A stretch of 64,000 nucleotides of DNA, taken from the NCBI GenBank assembly GCA_029255685.2, contig CM055312.2, positions 12,486,649 to 12,550,648 of the forward strand, in the 5' to 3' direction. Position numbers and translations under genes: made by a program. Shown in pieces: positions 34,592 through 47,026 of the stretch (position 1 is its first letter; each line of letters starts with the position of its first letter). The notes below the pieces were generated by a model, which was not told the origin of the DNA, searched no databases, and saw nothing but the letters and a program-made list of their open reading frames with translations. This stretch comes from Silene conica. Taxonomy: Eukaryota > Streptophyta > Magnoliopsida > Caryophyllales > Caryophyllaceae.

Positions 34592-35979
34592 TGAAGAGTT
34601 AAGAACGAATTAACACCTAAGAGGGGGGGTGAATTAGGTGTGACCTTTTTAAAATTTTAACGACAACTACACTTGAGAGACTTAATGACGAGTAAGTTCA
34701 CAAGATGAGCAAAGTGTTCTATGCAACAGTATGATTGACTGTTACACAGAAACTTGGAATCGTTCAAGTAAGCGAGAACAAAACGAAGAGTATGTAAGTA
34801 AATAAACAAACAACCAAAGTTAAAAAATTGGTTCAGTCTCTACTCCGAGACCTACGTCCAACCGTTATTTTATTGATTGTTTAGAAATTTACTCCAACAA
34901 CTAAACGAATACAAGTAAAATAACTCGCCAACCTACTCCGGTTGCATTAGCTCAAAGCTACTCCGCTTCAAGACTTGACTCAAACTTAAAGCTACTCCGC
35001 TTCAAGAGTTTTAAGATGTTCTATCTCTGGTTTACAGGATCAGAATCTCAGATGTTCACTTAAGAACGTGGAGATTTACATTTAAGATCTAAACACTAGA
35101 ATCATGGAACAAACTCATTATGTCACAGTGTAGCTTACTGATGCATGGAGATTTTCAGACCGTGTTTGAAAAACGTTTGAAGACTTTTAAAACTTAAAAT
35201 GATTTTGCAAAACTTAAAGAAGGATCTTTGAAAGCATGAGAGTTTTGTAGAAATACTTCAATAAATATTGTAAAAGTCTTAGCATTGAATGAGGCTAAGG
35301 GGTTTCTTTTATAGTACTCCAAACTTGGGTATTACCCAATGTGTACTTCCTTTGTACTTTTACCCATTGGATAATAGCTAGCCCACTTGACAAGCAAAAA
35401 TGGTTGTTTAGTTTTCATTGGCTCTTGATAAAGCAAATCAGATTTTTGTTGTAAAATATCTTCTAATAAGATGCTTAGTACTATTTACATTTCAAATGTA
35501 AACAATTCATAAGTTCTTATTATTTTACGAAATGCGGTACACTACGAATAAGACGGGTTTTACGCTTCAATTCGTGCGTGCCAAAAGAGAAGACGATTTT
35601 ACAAGAAAATAGATTTTGACAATTATTTTCAGAAAACTAAAATGACTGTTTTGCACATTACTTGAAAACATTTTTCTCGTACTAAAAAGCTCCATGCGGT
35701 ACAGACGCAACAGTCTGATGGACTGTTGCATGACAAAGCTAACACTTGATTTTAACGAGGATGTTCCACTTACTCTTACATTTGTGACTTAGGTTACAAG
35801 GGGATGTTCTTGACTTGTGTTGTTCTTCTTGATCATGTTTGAAACACAATGGATGATCTCTTTGTTGCCTTTGTTCTTCAATCCATTTGCTTAGCCTTGA
35901 ATACTCAATTCATGCTACTTAAGAACAAACAATTAATATAAACAAGGACTTGTCATCATCAACTTAAAATGTTCCAACA
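34592..35979 (-). repeat. 5' LTR of the SIRE-like element
   Basis: Minus-strand TGTTGGAACATT at 35979 to TCTTCA at 34592, 1388 bp. Near-identical partner of 24756-26147. Confidence 0.95.
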
Positions 35980-35984
35980 GAAAG

Positions 35985-37096
35985 ATAGAAAGACCTGCAA
36001 CCCAAAATTCTCACTATGTTGTATGCAAGGTAAAGTGCAGCTACCATTCTAAAAAAAACCTGCAACTCTCACGAACCTGCTCGATAAAAATGATGTTAAA
36101 AGCAAGGAATTTATTAACATCATTCGAGCCTACAACATGATGTTTTCCTTTACATCAATGGGTGGAAAGATTGATAGAACCATCAACCAAGGCCGGTCGA
36201 CTTACACATTTAAACTACACGGCCAAAACTACCACAACATAGGGAGTCTACTGCCTATGGAAGGCGCATCCCCAAAGTTCACACAACTTTATATATATGA
36301 CACTGAAGATGAGGTCTCTAATAGAAAGCGTGCTATAAGGTTAGTATTTGTAAGCCTATTTCTTGACTTTCAACTCTTAGTTGCTGATTTTACTAATGTA
36401 CTTAAATGACAATGTCACAGCCCAACCAATCCAAATGCATTTGATGATGATATAATCTCTAAACTGAAGGACATGTTAGATAGACATAACACTCTTGCCA
36501 AAGCATTCAGGATGGCTAGAGACAGGTTTGTATCCACTGGCTCCAAAGATATCAAGCTCAGATTAATTGGAAGAAGAGCAAAAGATGGAAGAACATATAA
36601 CCTCCCTACTACATCTGAAGTGGCTGCTCTTATAGTCGGAGACATCGGATGTGCACCTGATGAGAGAGATATTGTTGTTCAAACACAAACTGGATCACTT
36701 CAGAGGATTAATGAATTGCATCCCTCTTATCTTGCACTTCAATATCCTTTGCTCTTTCCTTATGGGCAGGATGAATACTCATGTGATATTCTTCATTCAG
36801 ATGCTTATTAAGCCAATACCAAAAAGCGTTTCAGGCTTACAATGCGTGAATTCTTTGTCTTCAGAATTATGGAAAGAAACGTTGAGGGTGGTTGCACTTT
36901 ATTAGTTGCAAGGAGGTTATTCCAACAGTTTTTAGTCGATGGTTACACAATGATTGAGACGGAAAGGCTAAATTTCATTCGTCGAAATCAACAAGTTCTT
37001 CGAGCAGACAAGTACGTAACCTTGAAGGAATCAGTTGCTAATGGACACACCAACCTCTCTACTAGAGGGATTACTTTGACGAGAAAAACTAAATAG
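35985..37096 (+). pseudogene. Helitron Rep/helicase gene, Helitron_like_N part
   Basis: This continues the gene split by the copia insertion: DRKTCNPKFSLCC follows VRK across the GAAAG duplication. The domain continues FINIIRAYNMMFSFTSMGGK, YTFKLHGQNYHNIGSLLP and QLYIYDTEDEVSNR. After a ~75-bp intron come KAFRMARDRF, LPTTSEVAALIVGD, HPSYLALQYPLLFPYG and TMREFFVFRIMER, VARRLFQQFLVDGYTMIE. In-frame stops occur after KVQLPF and after DILHSDAY. The gene ends near 37096, before the HUH nickase and helicase domains expected next, so the catalytic part is missing. Confidence 0.88.
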
Positions 37097-38252
37097 CAGA
37101 CTGTACAAAGTTTTTTGTAAAGAAACTTTAAGTTATTATGTTTCTTATGACGGATAATTACTCATTTTATTATTCGATAAATCTCTCTTAGGACGGATAT
37201 ATCCGTCTTAAATTAAGACGGGTCAAGGAAAATTCATTTGCATTAATAAAATAAAAATGAAAAAGTATAGCAAAACGGAAAAAATATGTCTTTCCTACTC
37301 AACTGGGTAATTATTTCACCCGCCTTAATTTTAAGATGGATACTTACATTTTAAATGAGAATTGGTGCTTATTATTAGTTTATGATATTGGACGATGGTA
37401 CAATTATTATTATGCTTATAAGTTGAGTTGGTCAGACCGACTATTTTAATCTAAAAATAATAAGACAAATTTATATGACTCAAAAGTATAATCTTTTGAA
37501 AATTAAGTAATTTATAATACTGAGTGTATTGTGCTTACACTTAAGCATAAAATGATCACAAAATTTCGTCTTATTAGTGTGAAAAAAGAAATTATGTTAT
37601 AAGTTATTTTTAACTCTTGTATAAGTTGATTTTATAAATTAAAGAACTCCCCCTCATCTTGCGAAAGGTTTCTCAATAACATTATTGAGACCGTCTTTCT
37701 AAATTTTTTTTATAAAATATATATTTATGCATAACCATATATTTGTAAAGTATTTTTCTACAATAAACTATCAATAACGGTATTAGATTGGAGTATGTTT
37801 ATCAGTTGATTTCAAATATAACTAAGCGAAAAAGCTAAAGCTACCAAAGGACGAGATCTTTGTCCAAATAAAGTGTTTATTATTGTAGTTATCGCCGACT
37901 TTATAAGATTATTTACATCCATTATTGAAAATGCACGACCTTCTAAAATTGACGATGTAATCTCTATATTTATGTTCTGACATTTTACGTGTAATGGTAA
38001 CTCTTTGATTATATTTTGAAAGACTCAAAAAGTTATTTATGTTTTTTTGATTTTTTTTTTTTCAGGAGAGCACTTTAATCAAATCAAATATAACTAATTT
38101 GTTGGATCATCATATCATATAATCACTTTAAAAAAATCAATCAAGATCAATTTTATGTAACGTATTATACATAATATGTTTTAAATTTTCTTTACCCATA
38201 CTCATGCATTATGCACTGGTTCTAAATTAGTTAAGAATATTTCAATATATTA

Positions 38253-38292
<40 letters not shown>

Positions 38293-38769
38293 GTTGTTTA
38301 AATTAAGTTTCCTTTCATCTTTGACAAAAAAATTACATAAAAATTGTTGATGGATACCCCATATATAAAGTACCAAGGCCGGAAACAACTTTCTCTTATG
38401 ATTGATACTCCATAATCCACACTTCCCCTTTAAAGATATCAATTTGAGAAAAAAAAATTATCACCTTCTGCAATTGTAAACACTAATTATGGTCTTTTAA
38501 AAAATTTCAATTAAAGAGATTAGGTAACTTTGATAAAATATCAAAAACACCGCATTTATTTTTCGTTAAAATATGAATCACAAATTCTCATTTGCGATGG
38601 GTATAGCCGTCGTAAACTTGCAACGGGTACTATTTTATCTCACAAAATATCTACTTTTTCTCTCTCTCATGTGGTCACCTTTCTCCACTAACTCATTTTC
38701 TATCCATTTTATCTCACAAAATATCCGCCATAAATGATAACCCGTCACAAGCAACTGAAGCAAGACTTA
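37097..38769. other. AT-rich stretch with small repeats
   Basis: No gene. It contains a perfect palindrome, GACGGATATATCCGTC (37192-37207), flanked by more ACGG/CCGT phrases that may mark a decayed TIR element, and an (ATT)n microsatellite at 38255-38291. A GCGATGGGTA/TAACCCGTC pair at ~38595-38750 could be another decayed repeat. Confidence 0.5.
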
Positions 38770-38992
38770 GGCCATGTTCTTTTCGGCTGAAACGAGTTGA
38801 ATTGAATAAATTGGAGTAGAGCTTAATTGAACTAAATTAAGTGAAACTGGGGTGGAGTGAATTTAGTTGAATTAAAAGTTACTTTGGTGGAGAGATTAAT
38901 TGAAAATAATTGACTGAACGTAAATAAAATTTAACGGAATACAACCAAAGAAAATTGAAAGGAGCTGAAATTAAGCCAAAAAGAATACGGTC
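38770..38992. mobile_element. PIF/Harbinger-type MITE, 223 bp, copy 1
   Basis: The left end GGCCATGTTCTTTTCGGCT pairs with the right end (reverse complement GACCGTATTCTTTTTGGCT). Flanks are TTA on the left and TAA on the right. It has the same length as the copy at 49808-50030 and is roughly nine-tenths identical by eye. The ends resemble those of the Harbinger transposon at 53905. Confidence 0.8.
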
Positions 38993-39700
38993 TAAATATG
39001 AATAGATGCACATGTATTTTTCATGCATGAATCAAACCGACAGTCCTCTTCATGTTTGCTTTGCTCAACATAATTCCATGTTTGGGCCCATTTGTTAAGC
39101 CTTTTTCAGGTGGGCTACTTAGCTTATGTCTATTTTTCTTTCAATATCCTATTATTCCTATAATAATTCACAAATAATTGCGCATATGTTGTTAAGATAG
39201 AGATTTTAGTTTTCACCAAAAAAAAAGAGAGAGATTTTAGTTTAAATCAATGAAATAATTTGTTATTTAAAATTGTAGAATAGTAGAATTAAATCAAGAT
39301 TCTAATAACTATGTGAGTTGTTTTGTAGTATGAGGCTATGAGGATACCATTATGCGTATTTACCTAAAAATTTGATATTATATAATAACAACGTAATATG
39401 TTTTGGACAACTCGATAAAGTAGTGTCTCGCATCTTTGCTTTAACACTTACGATATGTTTTCGATAATGTGTTAATGTCAATTATAGCAGTCTGCCTCGT
39501 TTTAATTTTTAAAATTATAAGAAATTAACAAACTAATAATAGCTACCTGTACAATATAAAACACCAACACTTTTTTCGCTAACCGACTTGACCATAAATC
39601 AATTTTTCAAAAATAAGATTCTATATTCTATAAACCAACATTGTAAAATCATCAGCTTCAAAACAAAAATCGTTCAACAGACTAACGAATTTAATTGATA

Positions 39701-40907
39701 CTAGTTTTATGCCCGTACAAAAAATGTACGGAAATATTTTTACATATTTATGTATTATTTTTTAGTAGTAGATATAAATTCAAATTTTTTGCTATAAAAC
39801 TTCAAATCTATGCTAACAATGTATACATATAATCTATTAATTGATTTTTATGTCTCTTATTAGTTTGCATTAGGCCCAATTCACGATGGTCAGTTGTTAA
39901 TCTCTAGATAAAAAGTAATGTATAAACAAATTAAAGTGAAGAATTCTATGTTCATTTGATAAACTGTACCTCTGTCTAACATCACTCCAACTCACGACTC
40001 TGCCTTTTATCACTATCAAATCCTCCCTGCCATTTTTTCTCCAATGTAACTTACCTTGCTGCCTCCCTAAAATCTATTCGATGTTTCCTCCATCAGTCAC
40101 CTTTAACATTAGAATCAAATAAATTATCTCCTTAATGTTTTTACAACATCAATATTCTTTGAATGAATACTTGCATTGCTCATTTAATCGCTATAATGCT
40201 CACCATAGGAGAAATAATCAAATGAAAAATTTAATTTTTTCTTCGTATTATATACGGATTGTTATTTCGGTTATTTGTTGTTGCATTTTTTTATAATTTT
40301 TTTTGTTTTCATTATTTTTATATTAGTATGCATTTTTTTTCTTTTTTTTTTCTCATTAAGTTTGATATAAATTATGTATGTTCAAAATATGCTACCTTTA
40401 AAAAAATTTGTTAAGTTTTTTTAACTCTCTTTTCAGAATTTTTATTTGTGTATCTTTGTTGTAGATTTAAATTTGTAATTTAAAAAATTGGTAACTTTTC
40501 AAATCTGATATTATTTTTCTCATAGAGTACTTTTTTTCTCTAATTTTTATAAAAGTTAATATTTGAAGAAATTATACGATGAATAATACTCTTTATATGA
40601 CGAATAATAGTAGCAATATCTCAATGTATTATATCTAGGCTATTTATTTGTTCGTTTCTTTGAAATAAAAGTTAATTAAATCTAATTATTTTTGAAAACT
40701 AATTAATTTTAGTGATTTTTGAGTTTACTAAATTAAAAAAAGAAGAAATTATTGAATTAATAGAATAATAGAGAAAATAGAAAATAAGTAACAATTAATT
40801 AACTTTGGAGATCATGGATGGCCTACATTAACAAAAAATAACTTCTTTCTTAAAACTCAACAACCAATAAGAATGCTTAAAAATCTATTCCTTTTATAGT
40901 ATAAAGA
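39701..40907 (-). mobile_element. non-autonomous Helitron, 1207 bp
   Basis: Minus-strand 5' end TCTTTATACTATAAAAGG at 40907 is preceded by A. The 3' end has hairpin CCGTACA-tttt-TGTACGG (39713-39731), then CTAG at 39704-39701 followed by T. Thus A|TC...CTAG|T, the textbook Helitron target and termini. No long frame inside, so it would depend on proteins from another Helitron. Confidence 0.85.
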
Positions 40908-42766
40908 TGCGGAATATCATTCTCTAATTTTTTTAAACATAAATAATCTTTAATTTCCAACATGTCAAAAAGGTGAAAAAGGTAATTACATATTGTGTTT
41001 CAATCAGAATTTAATTATCCTCAACGTAACCTAAATATCTAGGCATCCGTCTTTTAGCTGCCGAAAGTTTTATTAAGCATCTTTTTTTCCCTCAAGTGAC
41101 ATAAAATTATATATTTCACTCTTGTATTATAAGACATTTTATCGGTCCTAAAAGAATTAGTAAAATCAATATGGCACTAAGTAAACTATACAACCAATTA
41201 TATTGATTATTCGAGTTTAAGGTTATACATTACGAGCATTTATGAGTTTCATTATAAAAATATTGGTTTTAAAGAACTATAATAAATCTCATGAGTAGTG
41301 TATATAAACTCAGTTAGATTTTAATTTTGACAACAAAAAATTCAAACATAAATTAAAAATTATAAAAGCTTGAAAAAAATACATATAAGCTCGGTTAGAT
41401 TTGTTATGTTCAAAAAATACACGTAAACTCAGTTAAATTTGTTATGATAAAAAATACACATAAACTCACACGTCTTAGAATAATAAACCCTACAATAAAT
41501 GTTACTAAATGGTCACTAATTTACATTTTCAGAGATCACCAAATTTATTAAAAACAAACATATTGTACTCCCTTCGTTTTAATTATTTTTGTTTAACCTA
41601 ATTAAGACAGATTGAAGTATATGTTAATATCCGCTAATTGTGTGTATAAATAATATATAGTGATGCGTGGAACAAATTAATCATAAATAATATAGTGATG
41701 CGTGGAACAAATTAATCATAAATAATATAATCTTTCTGTCACAATCATTTATCATTGTTTGAAATCTCCTTCACATATTTCAATAATCCCGTATATACTA
41801 AAAGATTAATACAATTTTAAATTTTTCCGCTTAAATTTCCCGCATAGGTGAGAACATCTATGATCTATCTACTAACTAATTACTATTCACTTGTTCACTA
41901 TTTATATTTATAGCCTAAATTCTTATTTAACATCTATGATTATTTAATTTTACATAAACAAAGCTAATAAAATATCTCATTGAGATATATGCAAATTTTC
42001 TAACTTTATTCAAGATAGAGATAAACTTTATTAGTTTAATTAATTAATTGTCAAAAAATTTAATATTTGCATCGAAAATATCGTGTATTTACACAGGAGT
42101 TGTAATAGTAATAACTAGTAATCGGGACAAAAAAAGTAATAAATTTACGATTTGACAACGCATTTAAATAGTATCACGATTGTAATCAATCGATCTACTA
42201 CAAGTTATTGTTCTTTGAATAAATTCTCCATATCTTAAAATTTATTAGTATATATATATATATATATATGATTATAATAAATATTGGAGCAAACATGGGA
42301 CATTTCATTAAATGGATGTGAAACGAAATTAGTAATCGGGGAATTATAAATTTGATCAAACATTTCATTAAATAGAGAAGTAAGATGTGTGGTGTGAACT
42401 AGTACGATTCGTCCTTTATTTTCCTACATTGCATGTGGTGGGTGCCTTTATTAATCATCCTTTCTTAAAAAAATTAAATACAAAAATTTTAAAGATACGG
42501 TTTTTCAATAGCGTTATCGAGAGACTCCTTACGAGGAAAAAAAAAATTTAATGTCTATTGTTTAGGTTATGTCTCTCTCTCTCTAATTCAGCGGGAGATG
42601 AACTCTCAAAAAATCCACTGTAAATTAAATAAATTAAACCTTGTTCTTTCTCACATTTTATTGTATTATTGCAATTTTAGACAATAAGAAATTACATTTC
42701 TCTTATTTTGCATTATATATCCTCTCAAAAGTAGTTTATACTTGGGTATATAATAGATATAAACAT
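40908..42766. other. AT-rich stretch with minor repeats
   Basis: No gene. A 35-bp tandem duplication (41657-41691 and 41692-41726, containing GTGATGCGTGGAAC), a (TA)n run near 42249-42268, and an orphan Stowaway-like left end CTCCCTTCG at 41578. Confidence 0.55.
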
Positions 42767-42806
42767 GATATATAATAGTCGGGTATCAACCATAATCTTA
42801 AGATTT
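42767..42806. repeat. 40-bp direct repeat bracketing the LINE, left copy
   Basis: ATATATAATAGT...ATAATCTTAAGATTTT matches 47647-47686 with about five to six differences, almost all of them transitions. Confidence 0.7.
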
Positions 42807-42814
42807 TATTGAGA

Positions 42815-42975
42815 TGATTCATCTATGAAGGTATCATAGTCAGGGTGATCACAACTTCACAAGTCACGGGTTCAAATCCTGAGAGTCTCCACTAACTCAC
42901 GAAGTAAAATTTGAGCAAGGTGTGGGGAAGTATGTGCACTAATGGGGCATAAGAGAAATAAATTTTCTTTTTGAC
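42815..42975 (+). mobile_element. SINE-like insertion (tRNA-derived), tentative
   Basis: A polymerase-III-like B box GGGTTCAAATCC lies near 42879, ~30 bp after an A-box-like TATCATAGTCAGGG. The segment ends in a T-rich tail, TTTTCTTTTTG. It sits between the LINE 3' end and the left direct repeat. No clear target duplication of its own was found, so it could instead be LINE 3' sequence. Confidence 0.4.
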
Positions 42976-43021
42976 AAATGTAGACTTATATAAATTAAAC
43001 AGAAACCAGAAAGCCACTACA

Positions 43022-46000
43022 CTAGCCCGTGGCAAGGCTTACAGACCAGTGACGATTAGAACGCAGAAAAGATCGAATCCCCATAAGGGAATTCCGTACA
43101 ACAACTGGTACTGGCAAGTCATTTGCCAGAACTGAGAATAATTTTTGTGATGGAACTACAAAAACACAAACGTCAGAGTTACGCTGACGTAAATCGCTCA
43201 TGGTCTTGAAAAGCGCGAAAGAAAAAGCAGCAAATAACGAAGGGGCCCTGATGCGGTAGGTTGTAGACAAACCAGTTGTAGAGTCGGAGACGGAAAAGAC
43301 GAAAATCGACAAGTGCTCAAATCTGCAGAAAGAAAAATAAAAGTAAACAAAATCCAGAGAAGGAGCAGCAACACTACATGTTGCAAGAGGAACAATGCGA
43401 CAGGAATTATGATAAGACAATTGTTGGTCCCGTGAAAAAGTTGTCCCAGCAAGCCGGACAATTTGTAAAGGGTTAACCGTTGCAGAATCAAAAACAATAG
43501 AGTTCCTTGAGCGCCAGATCGCATGAACAATGCAGAAGAAAGCAAGCTGGTTAGTAGTTTCAGAAGACGGATACAAATGAAACATCTTGAAAAGGTCAGC
43601 TATCCAACGAACAAGAGGGACATCAGGATTAGCAACTGAATTTAAACCAAGGACAGAGACATGCCAAACATGCTGGATAATACTACACGATCTGAAGAGA
43701 TGCTCAGTTGTTTCCGGATGGGCATTGCAGAAGACACATAAACTTGGGATAGCGAAACCTCGATTAGAAAGCTTAACTTTGGTAGGCACAATATCATGAA
43801 TGATACGCCAAACAAAAAGAGGAAATTTGGTGGAAAAAGGAGATCTCCAAAGAAGCTTCCAAGGGAATGAATGAATAGGAGTAGTTGGAATAGTATTCTC
43901 CATTGCAGAGAGAGAAACCGAGTAACCAGAACGAATAGTATAATGACCATCTTCTGTATATTTCCAGTAAAGAAAATCATCCTCCAGAAGGTTAGGAGGC
44001 TCCATAGACAGAATAGATTTAGCTGAAGTTTCATGATAGAGATGGAACAAAGATCCTGGGCACCAATTTCCGTCAGGGGAAATAAGATCTGAGAGAGCAA
44101 TAGACGTAGTAGGAGTCCGAGTAGATTTTAGAAAAGGCTTTGAACCATCAATCCAGCTGTCAGTAGCTAAATTCAAAGACTTATCATTACCAACTTTCCA
44201 TGCCAAACCAGACGAACAACGGGCCACAATAACCTTGCAAATACCCTGCCAAGCAAAGGAAGAGTTGGACACACTTGATTTTTGGAGAGGGATAGGCAAG
44301 TCCTTTCGATATTTCGGGACCAAATATTTAGCAAGAAGTCCCCGTGGGGCGTGGTGAATACGCCAAAAAAATTTCAAGAGCGAAGCCTGCCCTAAAACGG
44401 TAACGGAACGGATACCAAGACCTCCATTGGCCAAGGGAAGGTGTAACAAATCTTTTTTCAGCCAATGAATGGAATGTTGTTGAGGATTCCTCTGCCACCA
44501 GAATGCAGCTATAAGGGCATCAATTTTCCGGGAGACAGAGACAGGTAAAGGTATAGCGGTAAGAAGGTGATTCAAAGAGGCAACAAGAACTGAATTTATA
44601 ATAACCAACTTGCACGCCTGAGAGAGGTGAAGAGATGACGAAGAGGCAACCCGGAAAGAGAGCTTATCTAAGATCTCACAGAAACCAGAGCTTTTTTTCC
44701 TTGGGATATCCACTGGAACTCCTAAATAGGTTCCGAAAGAAGGGGATGCCTTCATTCGCAAAGTAGCAGTCAAATGTGATCGAAAATCCGCAGGTGTATT
44801 TGGACTAAATTTAATTAAGGACTTATCAAAGTTGATCATCTGTCCCGAGGCTTTCTCAAATTCACAGAAAATGGAACGTAGAGCCTCAAAAGAAGAGGAT
44901 GTTGCCTTACAACAAACAAAGGCATCATCAGCATAAAATAAGTGGGAAATAGGAGGCGCATACAGAGAGATCTTGAGTCCTGAAAAATGATTATTGAGCT
45001 CCGCCTCACGGAGCTGACGCGACAGAACCTCCATGCACATAATAAAAAGATACGGAGATAAGGGATCCCCTTGGCGCAGACCACAAGAAGGAAAGAAAGA
45101 ATTTGAAGGTTCACCATTAATCAGGATACTATATGAGACAGTGGAAATGCATTCCCAAATGAGGTTACACCAGAAAGGAGGGAAACCAAAGGATTTCATA
45201 ACTTCCATAAGAAACTGCCAAGAAACCCTGTCTAAAGCTTTTTGCATATCAAGTTTCAACACTGCATAACAGTTCGTACCACGAGATGTTTTGTTGATAT
45301 AATGCATAATCTCATGAGCTATCAGGCATCCATCCGACATCAGACGATCCGGGACAAAAGCCTATTGAGAATCTGAAATAATCGAAAGAATAACTTTCTT
45401 CAGACGATTGGCAAGACATTTTGAAACAATGCGGTAAATAACATTACACAGGCTAATCGGCCGGAATTGCGTAACAACTTCTGGATTGTCCACCTTTGGA
45501 ATAAGGACAATTAAAGTATTATTCCATTCTTTCAGCAATACTCCAGTGTTAAGGAAACGTAGAATAGCCGAAACAACAAGATCACCAATTTGAGGCCAGA
45601 AAACTTGGAAACTTTTTGGAGAAATGTCATCTGGACCTGGTAATTTCGAACCGTTCATGGAGTGAATAACTAAAGCCACTTCTCGTTCAGAAAACGGCGC
45701 TTGAAGCAACTCACAAGCAAACTGATCTAGGCGAGGAAGCTGAAGCCTAGATAAAAGTGGTTGAATAAAGCCCTGAGGTGAAGATGAATTAAACACAGTT
45801 GATCTACCAAGCAACTCCGAAAAATAAGAGGTAATCTCCTCAGCAATAAGGTCTGCAGAATCCAGCCAAACACCGTCACGGCTACGAAGAGCCAGAATCT
45901 TATTCTTAGTTTTTCGTTGCTTGACACGATTGAAGAGGAAAGTAGTTGGGAAACCATCCAAAATTTCATAACGAAGCTTACATCGTTGTGACCAATAAAG

Positions 46001-47026
46001 TCGTTGTTCTTGTAACAAGTGAAGTCGTGAATCCCGAAGACACTGATATGAGGAGCTCGAAGAAATATCGACAATCTGAGATTCAATAACATCCAAATCC
46101 TTCTCAATGTCTGACCAATTAATACCATGGGATCTGCGGTGTTTGATGACCCAAGCCTTGATAGATTGTCTTGCTCTAGCCAATTTTCGCGAAAGGACGA
46201 ACAAGAGCGAACCAGTAACTTGGGTTTGCCAAGCATCAGAAACAAGAGATTGGACTTCTGGATAAGAAAGGCACCAATTATCAATTCGATAAGGCCGACG
46301 AAGCTTCCTAGTAGAAGGAGCGAGGCTAAGAATGATAGGCGCATGATCAGAAACAAGAATAGGAAGATGTAAAATAGACGAGGAAGGGAAGAGATTGTGC
46401 CATTCATGATCAGCATAAGCTCGATCCAGGCGTTCCATAATTAAGTTATCACCGGGGCGGTTATTCATCCACGTAAAACGAGGACAAAAAAAGGGGATAT
46501 CAAGCAAACCATTGTCAATCTTCCAGCAAGTAAAATCTTATTGTCCCCGAATAGATGTATCACCACCGAGCTTATCAGAAAAATACTCGACTTGATTGAA
46601 GTCGCCAATTAACATCACAGGAGAGATGGTAGAAATAATGGATGAGAGGCGAGTCCAAAGATCCTGACGGTACTCCAAACGAGGTTCCCCATAGATGAAA
46701 ACAACATACATACTAAAATTTTTACAAGAATCAGTGGTACCACTGATTTTACAAAAGATAAAGTTAACAGAAGAGTCTAAAATATTAATTACAACGGAAG
46801 CGTCCCAGCGCAAAAGAAGGCCACCACTACGACCTATGGAATCTACTCCGAAAAAAGATGGCAGACCGAGGTTAGAAGACTTCGTAGCTGCCGAGAAGAC
46901 TGTAGTCTTGGTTTCTTGCAAAAATAATATAGACGGATGATGTTGCTGAAAGCACCGAGAGAGAAAAGTAATTGTAGGATCATCCGTTGTGCCAAGCCCC
47001 CTACAATTCCAGCTGAAAATTTTCAT
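43022..47026 (-). pseudogene. LINE ORF2: endonuclease, reverse transcriptase, zf-RVT
   Basis: 1335 codons, start MKIFSWNCRGLG at 47026, one frame throughout apart from two nonsense codons: TAA at 46538-46540 (codon 163) and TAG at 45362-45364 (codon 555). The endonuclease shows FLQETKT, LIGDFNQ, RLDRAYAD and VSDHAPI. The RT shows PGPDDISPKSFQ, IVLIPKVDNPEVVTQFRPIS, LDMQKALDRVSW, GLRQGDPLSPYLF and the catalytic FYADDAF (near codon 700). The C-terminal zf-RVT region (FPLFVWRIIHDIVPTKVKL, CVFCNAHPETTEHLF) follows. It nicks target DNA and primes reverse transcription there. Only the two stops silence it, so it is fairly recent. Confidence 0.92.

Larger units (their letters stand above)
24756..35979 (-). 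mobile_element. SIRE-like Ty1/copia element with extra ORF, 11.2 kb
   Basis: This element is bounded on both sides. LTRs at 24756-26147 and 34592-35979 are nearly identical, and both flanks carry the 5-bp duplication GAAAG (24751-24755 and 35980-35984). On the minus strand the order is LTR, primer site, gag, pol, spacer, extra ORF, polypurine tract, LTR. Size, long LTRs, two zinc knuckles in gag and an ORF after pol match the SIRE/Maximus lineage, to which sugar-beet Cotzilla belongs. About ten substitutions in ~1.39 kb of LTR suggest insertion within the last few hundred thousand years. Gag-pol is broken in about three or four places; the extra ORF reads whole. Confidence 0.93.

Noticed and set aside
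36415-36645. 76-codon minus-strand frame
   Set aside because: Antisense shadow of the Helitron_like_N coding sequence.
37140-37360. Complete MITE built on ACGG/CCGT palindromes
   Set aside because: The palindrome at 37192-37207 is real, but I could not place paired ends or a target duplication.
41578-41760. Stowaway MITE
   Set aside because: Only a left-end-like CTCCCTTCG is visible; no matching right end. The same applies to sites near 49676 and 53603.
43198-44100. Alternative minus-strand frames in the LINE
   Set aside because: Out-of-frame shadows of ORF2; the main frame carries the RT and zf-RVT motifs.
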